A stretch of 64,000 bases of DNA, taken from positions 1,849,001 through 1,913,000 of the forward strand of contig NZ_CP016268.1 of NCBI RefSeq assembly GCF_001677435.1, given 5' to 3'. The notes beneath the pieces were generated by a model, which had not been told where the DNA came from, made no database searches, and worked only from the letters and a program-made list of their open reading frames with translations. The first letter of the stretch is position 1. The number at the start of each line of letters is the position of its first letter. The position numbers and the translations under genes are program-made. Below are positions 45,420-54,199 of the stretch, one piece after another. The DNA comes from Woeseia oceani (GTDB lineage: Bacteria; Pseudomonadota; Gammaproteobacteria; Steroidobacterales; Woeseiaceae).

Positions 45420-47240
45420 ATGAAGTTCACATCCAAACTGTTAGTCAGCAGTGTTTTTGTCTTTGTATTCTGTGCCGCAGCTCAGTCGCAAGAAGCCGAC
45501 CTTGTGCTGCGTAACGGGGTAATTTGGACCGTCGATGAAGCGTTACCAAAAGCCGAATCGATTGCGACACTGCGAGACAAGATCATCTATGTCGGTGACG
45601 AATCCGGCGTCCGTCAACACATTGGTCAGAACACCAGGGTCATCGATCTCGGCGGTAAACTCGTGGTGCCGGGATTCAACGACAATCACGTGCACTTCGA
45701 AGGCACCGGGCGCTTGTTGTACGGCTTGAACTTGCTGGATGTTTCCAATGCCGCGTTGTTCGCCGAACGTATTCGGGAAGTTCACGAACGCTATGCAGCC
45801 GGAACCTGGATCACGGGTGGCGACTGGTCCGCGTACGAGACCTGGGCTGCCAATGATGTCGCGGAAGCTGGCAGGCAGGTGAATCCGGATGACATGTACG
45901 GCAATTTGTTTTTGCCAAACAAATCCATGATTGACAGCTTCACCAAAGACCGACCGGTATTGGTCAGACGTTTTGACCGCAAGGTGTATCTGGCGAACAG
46001 CGCCGCCCTCGAGCGTGCGGGAATTCGCAAAGGCATGCCGGACCCGGAAGGGATTGCAGTAGAGCGTGATCGTTCCGGTGAACCGACGGGAGCATTGTTC
46101 AATCCCGTAGCGGGTGCCGTCGAATCTACAGTGCTCGTTCAGGACAATGTTCGATTGTTGTTCGAAGAGCACATCCCGGAGCCGTCGCGAGAACAACGCA
46201 CGGCGGAAACGCTGCGCGCCTGGGAACAAATGAAGTCGGTGGGTGTGACCAGTTACTCCGACGTCACGTCGGCGCCTATTCAGGTTGATATATATCAGGA
46301 GCTCAAAGACAAAGGGCTGATGACAGCGCGGGTCCGCTATCGACCGCCGCTGGACCAGTGGGAGTCGATGAATGCTCTGGGGATTCACGTTGGATTCGGT
46401 GACGAATGGATACGCTACGGTGCGGTGAAAGCGTGGATCGACGGGATCATGGGCAACAGCTCAGCGCGCTTTTATGAACCCTATACGCACAATCCATCGA
46501 GCCGTGGCATATGGCGCGACATCATGTTTCCGTTCGAGCGCAGCCCGGACAATCCGGAAGATATGCAAAGTCGCCTGGAACGACTCGCGCTGCAGGCGGA
46601 TGCACACGATATTCAGTTGACGGTGCATGCAATCGGTGACGAAGCGAACGGCTATCTGATGGATATGGTGGAACGCCTCATCGAGAAGAACGGTGAACGC
46701 GACCGGCGGTTCCGGCTGGTACACGCGCAAGTGATGACCGACCGGGACATTGAACGGGCGGGTCGCATGGGCGTTGTTATGGAAGTGCAGCCCTACCATA
46801 CCTCCGACGACATGCGCTGGATGGAAGAACGAATCGGGCGCGAACGCTCACGCGGCGCCTATGCCTTCCGGCGTATGTGGGATGCCGGTTCGGTAGTGAG
46901 CTTTGGCTCGGATTCACCGGGTACCAATGCATCTCGTTATTACCTGAATCCGCTACTCGGTATCTACGCAGCGGTTACGCGCAAGACGTTGTCAGGGGCA
47001 CCGGAAGGCGGCTGGTTTCCCCAAGAGAAGCTGACAGTGGAACAGGCTATACAGGGTTACACGCTGAATACGGCCTATGCGGCCTATGAGGAAGATATCA
47101 AAGGCTCGCTCACTGTCGGCAAGCTGGGTGACTTCGTCGTGCTATCGGATAACCTGTTGACCATGAATCCCGACAACATCAAGGACGTAAAGGTACTCAC
47201 GACCGTTGTTGGTGGCAAAGTGGTGTACGAAGCGCCCTAG
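45420..47240 (+). CDS. Exported YtcJ-like amidohydrolase
   Basis: The 606-residue product has a signal peptide (L-V-S-S-V-F-V-F-V-F-C-A-A-A-Q-S) and the amidohydrolase fold. A-D-L-V-L-R-N-G opens the beta domain, N-D-N-H-V-H-F-E-G has the metal histidines, H-A-I-G-D-E-A is a third ligand site and F-G-S-D-S-P-G the catalytic aspartate; G-D-F-V-V-L-S-D-N-L closes it. Relatives of this YtcJ group hydrolyse amide or imidate bonds of unknown substrates. A G-rich ribosome site precedes ATG 45420. A clear terminator follows. Confidence 0.9.
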   Translation: MKFTSKLLVSSVFVFVFCAAAQSQEADLVLRNGVIWTVDEALPKAESIATLRDKIIYVGDESGVRQHIGQNTRVIDLGGKLVVPGFNDNHVHFEGTGRLLYGLNLLDVSNAALFAERIREVHERYAAGTWITGGDWSAYETWAANDVAEAGRQVNPDDMYGNLFLPNKSMIDSFTKDRPVLVRRFDRKVYLANSAALERAGIRKGMPDPEGIAVERDRSGEPTGALFNPVAGAVESTVLVQDNVRLLFEEHIPEPSREQRTAETLRAWEQMKSVGVTSYSDVTSAPIQVDIYQELKDKGLMTARVRYRPPLDQWESMNALGIHVGFGDEWIRYGAVKAWIDGIMGNSSARFYEPYTHNPSSRGIWRDIMFPFERSPDNPEDMQSRLERLALQADAHDIQLTVHAIGDEANGYLMDMVERLIEKNGERDRRFRLVHAQVMTDRDIERAGRMGVVMEVQPYHTSDDMRWMEERIGRERSRGAYAFRRMWDAGSVVSFGSDSPGTNASRYYLNPLLGIYAAVTRKTLSGAPEGGWFPQEKLTVEQAIQGYTLNTAYAAYEEDIKGSLTVGKLGDFVVLSDNLLTMNPDNIKDVKVLTTVVGGKVVYEAP

Positions 47241-47264
47241 ACCAACGGTGTTCGAAGTCATTCA

Positions 47265-47295
47265 GGGGAAGCGGTAGTCGCTTCCCCTTTATTTT
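47265..47295 (+). terminator. Intrinsic terminator after the amidohydrolase gene
   Basis: GGGGAAGCG (47265-47273), loop GTAGT and CGCTTCCCC (47279-47287) form a nine-pair stem followed by TTTATTTT. Confidence 0.9.
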
Positions 47296-47350
47296 GTGGC
47301 CAGCCCACACTAGGCTGCAGTCTTCGATCTGTGTAGGGATGCCTGTATTG

Positions 47351-48010
47351 ATGTCTGCCAATGAATCCGCCGTCACCAAGCGTTCGATTGCGATCGCTGG
47401 CAACATTGGGGCCGGAAAGTCGACGCTGGTGGAGTTTCTCAGTACGACTTACGGTATTGCGCCATTCTACGAGCCCAGTGAAGATAATCCTTATTTACCG
47501 GACTTCTACAAAGACATGAAACGCTGGGCGTTTCATTCGCAGATATATTTTCTCGGCCACAAGTTCCGCATTCATCAGGCACTGGATCGTATGCCCGGCG
47601 TCGTCGTACTTGACCGCACGATATTTGAAGACGCGGAAATTTTTGCGACGGCTTTGCATGACATGCGGCACATCGATGATCGGGACTGGGATACGTATTG
47701 TGGCTTCTATCAGGCCATTCTGCAGGCAATCAAGCCTCCCGATCTCATGATCTATCTCCGTTGTTCCATGCGCACTTTACGCAAGCGCATTCGTCTGCGT
47801 GGCAGGGCAATGGAACAGGACGTGCCGTTGAGTTACCTCAAGCGTCTCGATCGTTTGTACGAAGATTGGATCGAGCGCTACGAGCTTGGCGACAAACTGA
47901 TTCTGGAAACCGACCGGCTCGATTATATTCACGATCTCGTGTATCGCCTAGACGTCATGCAGCGCATTGAAGCTGTACTGCCAGCTGAGATCCACAGGCC
48001 CGGAGCTTGA
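47351..48010 (+). CDS. Deoxynucleoside kinase family protein
   Basis: The 219-residue product has Walker A G-N-I-G-A-G-K-S-T, P-F-Y-E-P-S-E-D-N-P-Y-L-P-D-F-Y in the substrate region, V-V-L-D-R-T-I-F-E-D-A-E-I-F as the D-R-S-like motif, and a lid with R-I-R-L-R-G-R-A-M-E. This is the dNK / deoxyadenosine-deoxyguanosine kinase family, which salvages deoxynucleosides. ATG 47351 (M-S-A-N-E) is used; ATG 47339 is also in frame but sits too close to AGGG. It stands alone after a terminator. Confidence 0.9.
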   Translation: MSANESAVTKRSIAIAGNIGAGKSTLVEFLSTTYGIAPFYEPSEDNPYLPDFYKDMKRWAFHSQIYFLGHKFRIHQALDRMPGVVVLDRTIFEDAEIFATALHDMRHIDDRDWDTYCGFYQAILQAIKPPDLMIYLRCSMRTLRKRIRLRGRAMEQDVPLSYLKRLDRLYEDWIERYELGDKLILETDRLDYIHDLVYRLDVMQRIEAVLPAEIHRPGA

Positions 48011-48027
48011 GTGCGCGGCGAGACACC

Positions 48028-48044
48028 CGCCGGGACGGCCGGCG
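48028..48044. terminator. Hairpin between convergent kinase and TonB-C-like genes
   Basis: CGCCGG (48028-48033), loop GACGG, CCGGCG (48039-48044) lies in the 34-base gap between two converging genes. It has no T-run on either side, so its role as terminator is only likely by position. Confidence 0.4.
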
Positions 48045-48728
48045 CTAGCTGCCAAACGGTTCAATAAAGCTCGACGGTACCGGTTCACCATCCGCGTAAG
48101 CCGGTGTGAATTCGCTCTCATTCAAGGTGGCAAGAATAGCGTCGGAGCAACGTTGGGTAATGGCGGCGCCCTCACCGGGGAGAATGCTGAAGTTACTTTG
48201 AGCGCCATCTGCTGCGACGTGGGCTTTTGCCCAAACTGTAAAGCGTACGCGCTTTGGGCATTCCTTTTGCCAGCGCTCTGAAGTCAAGCCACGTTGCGCC
48301 GCAATATGCTCATCACCGTAGGCCTCGATATTTTCTTGCAAGCCCGGGTTGTTCAGTATTCGAACGGTTTGCTCATCGCCGGCTTTGCGAAATTCAACCC
48401 GAAACTGGACGTAGACGCTGATCGCTTTGCCATTGACGCGGGCAGGGGTCATACGGGCCTTTTTCGCGGCGAGGACAATGGCCTTTATGAAGACTTCATC
48501 ACCGGCGTTCTTGACGTAACAGCCGCTTTCTTCCATCCGTCCGGAGGCCTTTACCTGCGACGCGCATTGCAATATTGCAGTAGCGTCGCCACGCAATTCA
48601 GGAAACTCAATGCGCGGCAGCAACGGGTCTTCAGGATGATCAAACGTGGCGGGTACGCGTTCGGCGGCGGCCAGCGATGAAAACAACAGGTAACCAATCA
48701 GGGTGTAGCGGCTCGTTCGTGCGGTCAT
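48045..48728 (-). CDS. Exported protein with two TonB-C-terminal-like domains
   Basis: The 227-residue product has a signal peptide (L-I-G-Y-L-L-F-S-S-L-A-A-A). Residues 45-115 read like a TonB C-terminal domain: L-Q-C-A-S-Q-V-K-A-S-G-R-M-E-E-S-G-C-Y then A-I-V-L-A-A-K-K-A-R-M-T-P-A-R-V-N-G-K-A-I-S-V-Y-V-Q-F-R-V-E-F. Residues 155-222 repeat the scheme: R-V-R-F-T-V-W-A-K-A-H-V-A-A-D-G, A-I-L-A-T-L-N-E-S-E-F-T-P-A-Y-A-D-G-E-P-V-P. There is no TonB-type N-terminal anchor plus proline spacer, so it is not an ordinary energy transducer. Name and function are unknown. Confidence 0.6.
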   Translation of the reverse strand: MTARTSRYTLIGYLLFSSLAAAERVPATFDHPEDPLLPRIEFPELRGDATAILQCASQVKASGRMEESGCYVKNAGDEVFIKAIVLAAKKARMTPARVNGKAISVYVQFRVEFRKAGDEQTVRILNNPGLQENIEAYGDEHIAAQRGLTSERWQKECPKRVRFTVWAKAHVAADGAQSNFSILPGEGAAITQRCSDAILATLNESEFTPAYADGEPVPSSFIEPFGS

Positions 48729-48828
48729 ACAGGGTCCGTAAAGCGGAGACGAAAGTAGCAGGTATTTTAATCAGAACCGGTTACTGATAAAGAGTTCCGT
48801 GGCAAACCTGTCAATACCGAGGGGCGGC

Positions 48829-49692
48829 TCATTCGCTCAGGGCCTGAAATTCGTACATGGCTTCAATGATAGGCGATAGTGGTTCGCCGTAACGTCCAAA
48901 CCAGTTGTGATACAGGCGTCGGATGCGGGCATCGTCGTACAACGATGCCAATGCGCTGTCCGCCAGCAAGCGGAAGTCTGTGTCGCCGCGTTTAATCATT
49001 AGTGAATATGGTTCGCGTGAAAACACCTGGCGGGCCATGACGTACTGCGATGCGCCCGCGCTGCGGAACACCTGGCCAATTAACATCGCGCGGTCCGAGG
49101 CATAGCCGTCCACCTTGCCTTCATTCAGCAACTTCATGCCTTCGTCGTGGGTGCTGATCAATGCAAGCGTAAAGCGGTAATCGTTCAGTCGGCCGTAACG
49201 CAGCAGAGCAGCTTCGGTCGTTGTGCCTTTGATGACCGCGACCCGGGTATCGGGCAGGTCCTCCAGAGAAGCGATCGGTCGCTGCTTGCGCGACAACACG
49301 GTGCCGCCTGTAATGAACGTCATCAGCGTAAAGTCGACCTGTTCCCGTCGCGTCATCGTGACCGTGGTGGCGCCGCATTCTATGTCGACAAGTCCGTCGG
49401 CAACGGCGCTGATTCTATCTTCGGGCGCAACCAACGGAACGTACTCGAGCTTGAGGTCGCTGCGTCCGAGTTTCTGGCCGACCGCATCGGCGATATGCCG
49501 GCAAAGCGCTATCGAATAGCCTGTTGTTTTGCCATCCGCGTCAATGAACGACATGGGTGGGGCATCGGGTACAAAACCTATGCGGAATGTCCCGCTCGTA
49601 GCCACATGTTGCAGCGTGGGACTATTGTATTCATCTGCGATGACAGCCTGAGTGGTCACCAACAGGACTGCGAATGTCAGCCAGCGATTCAT
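48829..49692 (-). CDS. Periplasmic solute-binding protein, family 3 (amino-acid type)
   Basis: The 287-residue product has a signal peptide (F-A-V-L-L-V-T-T-Q-A-V-I-A) and the family-3 fold: G-T-F-R-I-G-F-V-P-D-A-P-P-M-S-F, G-Y-S-I-A-L-C-R-H-I-A-D-A-V, D-I-E-C-G-A-T-T-V-T-M-T-R-R-E-Q-V-D-F-T and a late G-D-T-D-F-R-L-L-A-D. Such proteins bind polar amino acids for ABC importers, but no permease or ATPase gene is in this window, so it may serve a distant transporter or a sensor. It follows the penicillin acylase gene by 96 bases. Confidence 0.88.
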   Translation of the reverse strand: MNRWLTFAVLLVTTQAVIADEYNSPTLQHVATSGTFRIGFVPDAPPMSFIDADGKTTGYSIALCRHIADAVGQKLGRSDLKLEYVPLVAPEDRISAVADGLVDIECGATTVTMTRREQVDFTLMTFITGGTVLSRKQRPIASLEDLPDTRVAVIKGTTTEAALLRYGRLNDYRFTLALISTHDEGMKLLNEGKVDGYASDRAMLIGQVFRSAGASQYVMARQVFSREPYSLMIKRGDTDFRLLADSALASLYDDARIRRLYHNWFGRYGEPLSPIIEAMYEFQALSE

Positions 49693-49788
49693 AAGATTCT
49701 CCGGACTGCGCGACCGCTATGGCCAAGCGACTTCCTGCAGTCTGGCAAGGCTGGACGTTGAAGTCCACTTAGCGGGCAAGTTTGCAGC

Positions 49789-52089
49789 CTATTCGGGGCG
49801 CAGGCGTATGATTTCGAGGGTATTCTTCTCAACAGCGGCTCTTGAGTACAACATGGGAAAGGAGGAATCAACGGCCCAGCCCTCGAGCAGATTGCCGTAG
49901 AACGGAGATCGCGGGTCGCCCGACTGGCCCGGTGCATTGGTCATTCGAGCTGCATCCCAATTGCCCACGTCGAGTACCATGCGGAATGAAGCGCCTGAGC
50001 GGACAGAAAAATCTGCCGGATTGAAGCCGGTATTGTTGGTCGTGTTGCTGCTGCCACCGCGGGCGTAGTCGGGGTAAGTCATGCTGGCCCGCAATTTTTT
50101 GTCAGCAAGATGGATAAGAGGGTGTTGGAAGCGCATTCGGTGCAGATCACCCCAGCGCCATTGGTCACTGCTGGTGCCCAGTAGCGCCGCCGTCTCGTTC
50201 CAGGCATTGCGCAGCGTCACGCTGACGATGGCATCCGTTTGCTCTTCATCCAGCACGCGGAGGATTGCGCGGGTGTCCAGACTGATTGCAATGGTGGACA
50301 TTTTTGTCGCTAACATCGAACTGAGCGCCGGCCGCAGATGGCGATGCAGCCAGACGTTGTACAACGCGGCAGGAGCGGAGTCCGGTGTCAGAGTGGCATC
50401 CCACTCGCGCAGCATTCTGGCCGCCGCTTGGCGGTCGTCTGCAGGGATAGCAGTGACGAGTTGGCGAGCGAGCACCGAGTGATAATCGCGTTGCAAAGCC
50501 AGTGAGTTTTCGAGCGTATGCTTGTCGTCGTCAGCCAGTACTTCCCATAGTCGCTGGTAGCGCCACGGCGCAGACCATTCGAAACCCAGCGGGTACTTGC
50601 TGATCGGGTAGTCAGCTGGCAGGTTATTGGAATTGGCGGAGCCCGTGTAGCCGCGCGCCGGATTGTATTCGACCGGCAGCACGTCCATGTCGTGGTAACC
50701 GTCCCATTCATAACGACCGTCGCCTGGCACGGGCAGCAAGCCATCGAAGCCGACCCGGCGCGGAAACAGCCCGGCGGGCTTGTAGCCGATATTGCCGTCA
50801 ATGTCGGCATACACCTGGTTTTCGGACGGGGCTCCCCAGCGATTGAGTGCGGCCAGAAATTCACGCCAATTGTTGGCACGCATGTATTCAACACTGCCGA
50901 AATACGGCGCCATACCGGCATCCAGCCACGCGGCCCTCACCGCGTAGAACTGTGTGTCGGTTTCCGCGACGATCGGGCCATGCCGCGTAAATCGCAGGCG
51001 AACATCAACGTCTTTGCCGCCACGCACCTTTATCGTTTCATGAATGTCAGTGACGTCTTCCTGCTGCTTGCCGTAACGATAGCTATTGCCATCGGCGGAT
51101 CGCTCGTAGACATAGACGTCTTCCTGATCAATCGGAAAAATAGTCAGACCAAATGCGATGCGTTCGTTGTGGCCAATGGATATGCCGGGCAAAGCAGGTT
51201 CGCCCGCGCCAATGACGTTCAAGTCGGGAGCGACCAGATGGGCAATGTAACGAAGCGAGGGAACGGCGTGGCCGCGATGCGGATCATCGGCGAGGATTGG
51301 TCGGCCGGTGCTCGTTCGTTCCGGCGCAACCGCCCAGTTGTTGCTGCCGAGACTGGTGTCTTCGCTCTTGGCTCGTGACAGCAAGACCGCCTTTTTTGCG
51401 TCGTTGAATACGACAGGTGCCGTAGCCAGTTCGTAGTCAAGCAGTACATCGTCGGGAATGTCACATGGATTCAGTCCGTCCGGAATTTTGGTTGTCCACG
51501 CCGGTTCCAGCGGTCGCCAGTATTCGCTGGCATCAAGGTCGCCGGTACACGCAAGGCGGGCTCGTTTGATTTCGCTGGCCGCGTTTCGCCAGAGGCCGTG
51601 ACCTCGAATTCGTACAACGTCGTCGGCCTGCCACTTTTGCGGCTTGTAATTCAGTAACTCGAACTCCGGCGGTAGCAGGTCCGGGCGGGAATTGAGCAAG
51701 TCAATGTACGCGTTAATGCCGGCCGTAAACGCAGTGGCGATTTCCTTGGCATCAGAGCCATAGGAGAGCCATTCACGGTACATATCGCCACGATAAAGGA
51801 AGAGGCGAGAGGCACGGTCTTGAGCAACGTAATCGGGACCCAATACGGCGGACAAGCGGCCAAGGCCGCGTAACCGCCATAGATCGATTTGCCACAAGCG
51901 GTCACGGGCGGCGTTCCAACCCTGGACGAAAAATGCATCGTAATGCGTGCCGGCGTAAATATGCGGTATTCCCCAGCGGTCAATCAGAATTTCAGCCGGT
52001 TGCTGCAGGCCTTTTGCGGTGAATTGCCGTGGTTCGTCCGCGAAGGCGGTCGCTGAAAATACCAATGATAACAGGGTCAAAAATTTCAT
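49789..52089 (-). CDS. Penicillin-acylase family (Ntn) hydrolase
   Basis: The 766-residue product has a signal peptide (L-L-S-L-V-F-S-A-T-A-F-A) and the penicillin amidase organisation: an alpha chain that begins D-R-W-G-I-P-H-I-Y-A and A-R-D-R-L-W-Q-I-D-L-W-R, then the autocatalytic cut before the nucleophile Ser in S-L-G-S-N-N-W-A-V. The beta chain carries T-G-S-A-N-S-N-N-L, and W-D-A-T near residue 530. Family members include penicillin and acyl-homoserine-lactone acylases; the true substrate is unknown. The start overlaps the stop of a small lipoprotein gene by four bases. Confidence 0.92.
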   Translation of the reverse strand: MKFLTLLSLVFSATAFADEPRQFTAKGLQQPAEILIDRWGIPHIYAGTHYDAFFVQGWNAARDRLWQIDLWRLRGLGRLSAVLGPDYVAQDRASRLFLYRGDMYREWLSYGSDAKEIATAFTAGINAYIDLLNSRPDLLPPEFELLNYKPQKWQADDVVRIRGHGLWRNAASEIKRARLACTGDLDASEYWRPLEPAWTTKIPDGLNPCDIPDDVLLDYELATAPVVFNDAKKAVLLSRAKSEDTSLGSNNWAVAPERTSTGRPILADDPHRGHAVPSLRYIAHLVAPDLNVIGAGEPALPGISIGHNERIAFGLTIFPIDQEDVYVYERSADGNSYRYGKQQEDVTDIHETIKVRGGKDVDVRLRFTRHGPIVAETDTQFYAVRAAWLDAGMAPYFGSVEYMRANNWREFLAALNRWGAPSENQVYADIDGNIGYKPAGLFPRRVGFDGLLPVPGDGRYEWDGYHDMDVLPVEYNPARGYTGSANSNNLPADYPISKYPLGFEWSAPWRYQRLWEVLADDDKHTLENSLALQRDYHSVLARQLVTAIPADDRQAAARMLREWDATLTPDSAPAALYNVWLHRHLRPALSSMLATKMSTIAISLDTRAILRVLDEEQTDAIVSVTLRNAWNETAALLGTSSDQWRWGDLHRMRFQHPLIHLADKKLRASMTYPDYARGGSSNTTNNTGFNPADFSVRSGASFRMVLDVGNWDAARMTNAPGQSGDPRSPFYGNLLEGWAVDSSFPMLYSRAAVEKNTLEIIRLRPE

Positions 52090-52460
52090 TCGGCACTACA
52101 CTCCGTGTCCATTAGTAACCAACGCAATCCAGTACGTTCATGCACCAGCACACATTGCGGGCCATCCAGCAGCAAACGGAATACCTCCGCCGACGAGTTG
52201 ATCGCGCTACCCTGACCTGCGTTTCCAGTGGCAGCGGTTGCAGGATCAAAATGCAAGGTGCTGCTGACGGTAAACGCGTCGTCCGCCAGGGTTACCGGTC
52301 TGACACCCAGTGCAGCACCGATGACCTGACTCAGCTCACGTCGACTCTCGGCATCAGCCTTTGTGATCCGTGCCGGTTCGCCTTCCGGCAGAGGCGTGCT
52401 GCTGCAGCCAGCATTTAATGCCAGTAACAATGACAGGCACGGTAATAGTAATTTTTGCAT
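52086..52460 (-). CDS. Small lipoprotein of unknown function
   Basis: The 124-residue product has a lipoprotein signal with lipobox L-N-A-G-C. The mature part has S-R-R-E-L-S-Q-V-I-G-A-A-L-G and a strand-rich stretch ending Q-C-V-L-V-H-E-R-T-G-L-R-W-L-L-M-D-T-E-C. Two cysteines in the mature tail may form a disulfide. I recognise no named family. The ATG at 52460 shares one base with the S41 peptidase stop (TGATG), and its own stop overlaps the penicillin acylase start. Confidence 0.65.
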   Translation of the reverse strand: MQKLLLPCLSLLLALNAGCSSTPLPEGEPARITKADAESRRELSQVIGAALGVRPVTLADDAFTVSSTLHFDPATAATGNAGQGSAINSSAEVFRLLLDGPQCVLVHERTGLRWLLMDTECSAE

Positions 52461-54046
52461 CAGTTGGTTTCCACGATGCGCATCTCGCGCCACGGTGCTT
52501 TCGGCAGGTACAAGTTATCTTCGCGGTAGTCGCCCGGGAAGGTCTTGCCGAGTCCCGGTATGCCGATGGAACTCGGCGTAGGGCAGCTGCCGTTTTCACG
52601 GTACTGCAGGGCAGCGGCAAAACGCCGTTCGTTGATGTCTCCCAGTGGCTGACTGAAATCGTCAGCGACCTGACAGCCGGGCAACACAGTGGTTTGAATA
52701 CTGGCATTTTGCGGTGAAAAGCCATCCGCATAGTCGCCGAAACCCTGTTCATTCTCACCACGGAACTGAATCGTGAAATATGTCGTGCCGCAATTGTCCG
52801 TCGGATAGAAGCCGTAAGGCTTGCCGCAAGTCCGCGAGCCGATCTGAATGACGTCGATGCCTATGCCGCGCAAGCCATTGATCACGGATTCGCTCGCGGA
52901 GCAGGTTCCGGCGCCTGTCAGTACGAAGACCCGCGAGAGGTTGAGCGCAGGCAAGAATTGCCCGGCGGTACTGGTGTTGAAGAATGGCATTGGCGTGATG
53001 GTCTCACCGGTGATCGGATTCCTTGCCGTGTGTTTGTCGTTGAAGCGCATCGTTTCAAAAGTACGGTTTGCGGTGGCCGTATTACCGGCGATCATGTAGG
53101 CCAACTCGCTGGCGATATAAAGAAAGCCGCCACCGTTGTACCGCAGATCGATAACCAGGTCGGTCACATTGTCGTTTGCCAGCTGCGTGAAGGCATCGAT
53201 CAGTCCCTGTTCGGCGGGTGCGATGTGATCATTGAACAGCATATAGCCAACGTTGCCACTGGTTGTTGCTACCGTGCGGACGTTTTGCACGGGTGTTGAC
53301 GTTACCGTCTGTGCGGTCAGGTTGATGTTGCGTTCCGTGCCGTCGGGGTCACGCACCCGAAACTGATGAGACTCACCGGCAGCCGCGGGTGACAGGCCAT
53401 TGTTTAGCGTGTCTGTATCGCTGCCATTGGCGACATCGACGCCGTCGATCTCAAGAATTGTCGTACCACGTACAAGGCCGGCAGCGCTGGCAGGCGTGTT
53501 CGGGTCGGTGTAGGCGACGAGTAACTGCCGAGGTGGTGAGCGGGAGAGCAAGGCCCACTGCACCCCGTAGCCGACAGCCGCGCCGGTTTGCGACTGTGCG
53601 TACCACTCGGCACTGTCCTGGGTGAAATGGTATTGGTCTTTCGGTGTGCCGGAAATCGTTGTAGCGCTGGTCTTCAGCCCCTCGAAATACTCTGCTGTGC
53701 TGTACAGCGCCGGATTACGATCGACGATTTCCCGGTACCAGAGATACGTGTCATTGCTGTAAGAACGAAGATAGTTGTTCTCGTCAGTGCGTGAGCCGCT
53801 GCGGTCAGCATAGGCCAGACCGGTGGCCGGATTGATGCCCGTGCGGGGGTTGACGCACAGGGACTGGAAATCGCTCGCAGGCGGGAATACGCCCTGGGTC
53901 CAGCCGTTGTTGCCGGCACCGATGCGGCCAGCGCTGCCGCCACCACTGCCGCCACCGCCACAAGCGGCTAGTGCGAGCAGCACAACGAGGGTCAATGGGC
54001 AGGCCCGGCCGCGTCGAGACCGGAAAGCAGGGCGTGATGCGGTCAT
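52460..54046 (-). CDS. S41-family (C-terminal-processing-type) peptidase lipoprotein
   Basis: The 528-residue product has lipobox L-A-A-C followed by a Gly/Ser-rich tether. After N-N-Y-L-R-S-Y-S-N-D-T-Y-L-W-Y a PDZ-like region (L-L-V-A-Y-T-D-P-N-T-P-A-S-A-A-G-L-V-R-G) leads into the tail-specific protease core: D-L-V-I-D-L-R-Y-N-G-G-G-F, V-F-V-L-T-G-A-G-T-C-S-A-S-E-S with the likely nucleophile Ser, and S-R-T-C-G-K-P-Y-G with the Lys. Several Cys pairs in the C-terminal half suggest disulfides. First gene of a coupled three-gene unit. Confidence 0.88.
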   Translation of the reverse strand: MTASRPAFRSRRGRACPLTLVVLLALAACGGGGSGGGSAGRIGAGNNGWTQGVFPPASDFQSLCVNPRTGINPATGLAYADRSGSRTDENNYLRSYSNDTYLWYREIVDRNPALYSTAEYFEGLKTSATTISGTPKDQYHFTQDSAEWYAQSQTGAAVGYGVQWALLSRSPPRQLLVAYTDPNTPASAAGLVRGTTILEIDGVDVANGSDTDTLNNGLSPAAAGESHQFRVRDPDGTERNINLTAQTVTSTPVQNVRTVATTSGNVGYMLFNDHIAPAEQGLIDAFTQLANDNVTDLVIDLRYNGGGFLYIASELAYMIAGNTATANRTFETMRFNDKHTARNPITGETITPMPFFNTSTAGQFLPALNLSRVFVLTGAGTCSASESVINGLRGIGIDVIQIGSRTCGKPYGFYPTDNCGTTYFTIQFRGENEQGFGDYADGFSPQNASIQTTVLPGCQVADDFSQPLGDINERRFAAALQYRENGSCPTPSSIGIPGLGKTFPGDYREDNLYLPKAPWREMRIVETN

Positions 54047-54199
54047 AGTGATGCTGTGAGTCAGGGTCGAACCATCATACCGACATGCCTCTGGCCCGGC
54101 GAGTCCGCGATCATTGCTGAGAAGGGTTGCAGGGCACAGTGGTGGCCCTTAGGCTAGTCGGCTCGATCAGGCAAGGAGAGCGTTCTGGAACATAAAGTC

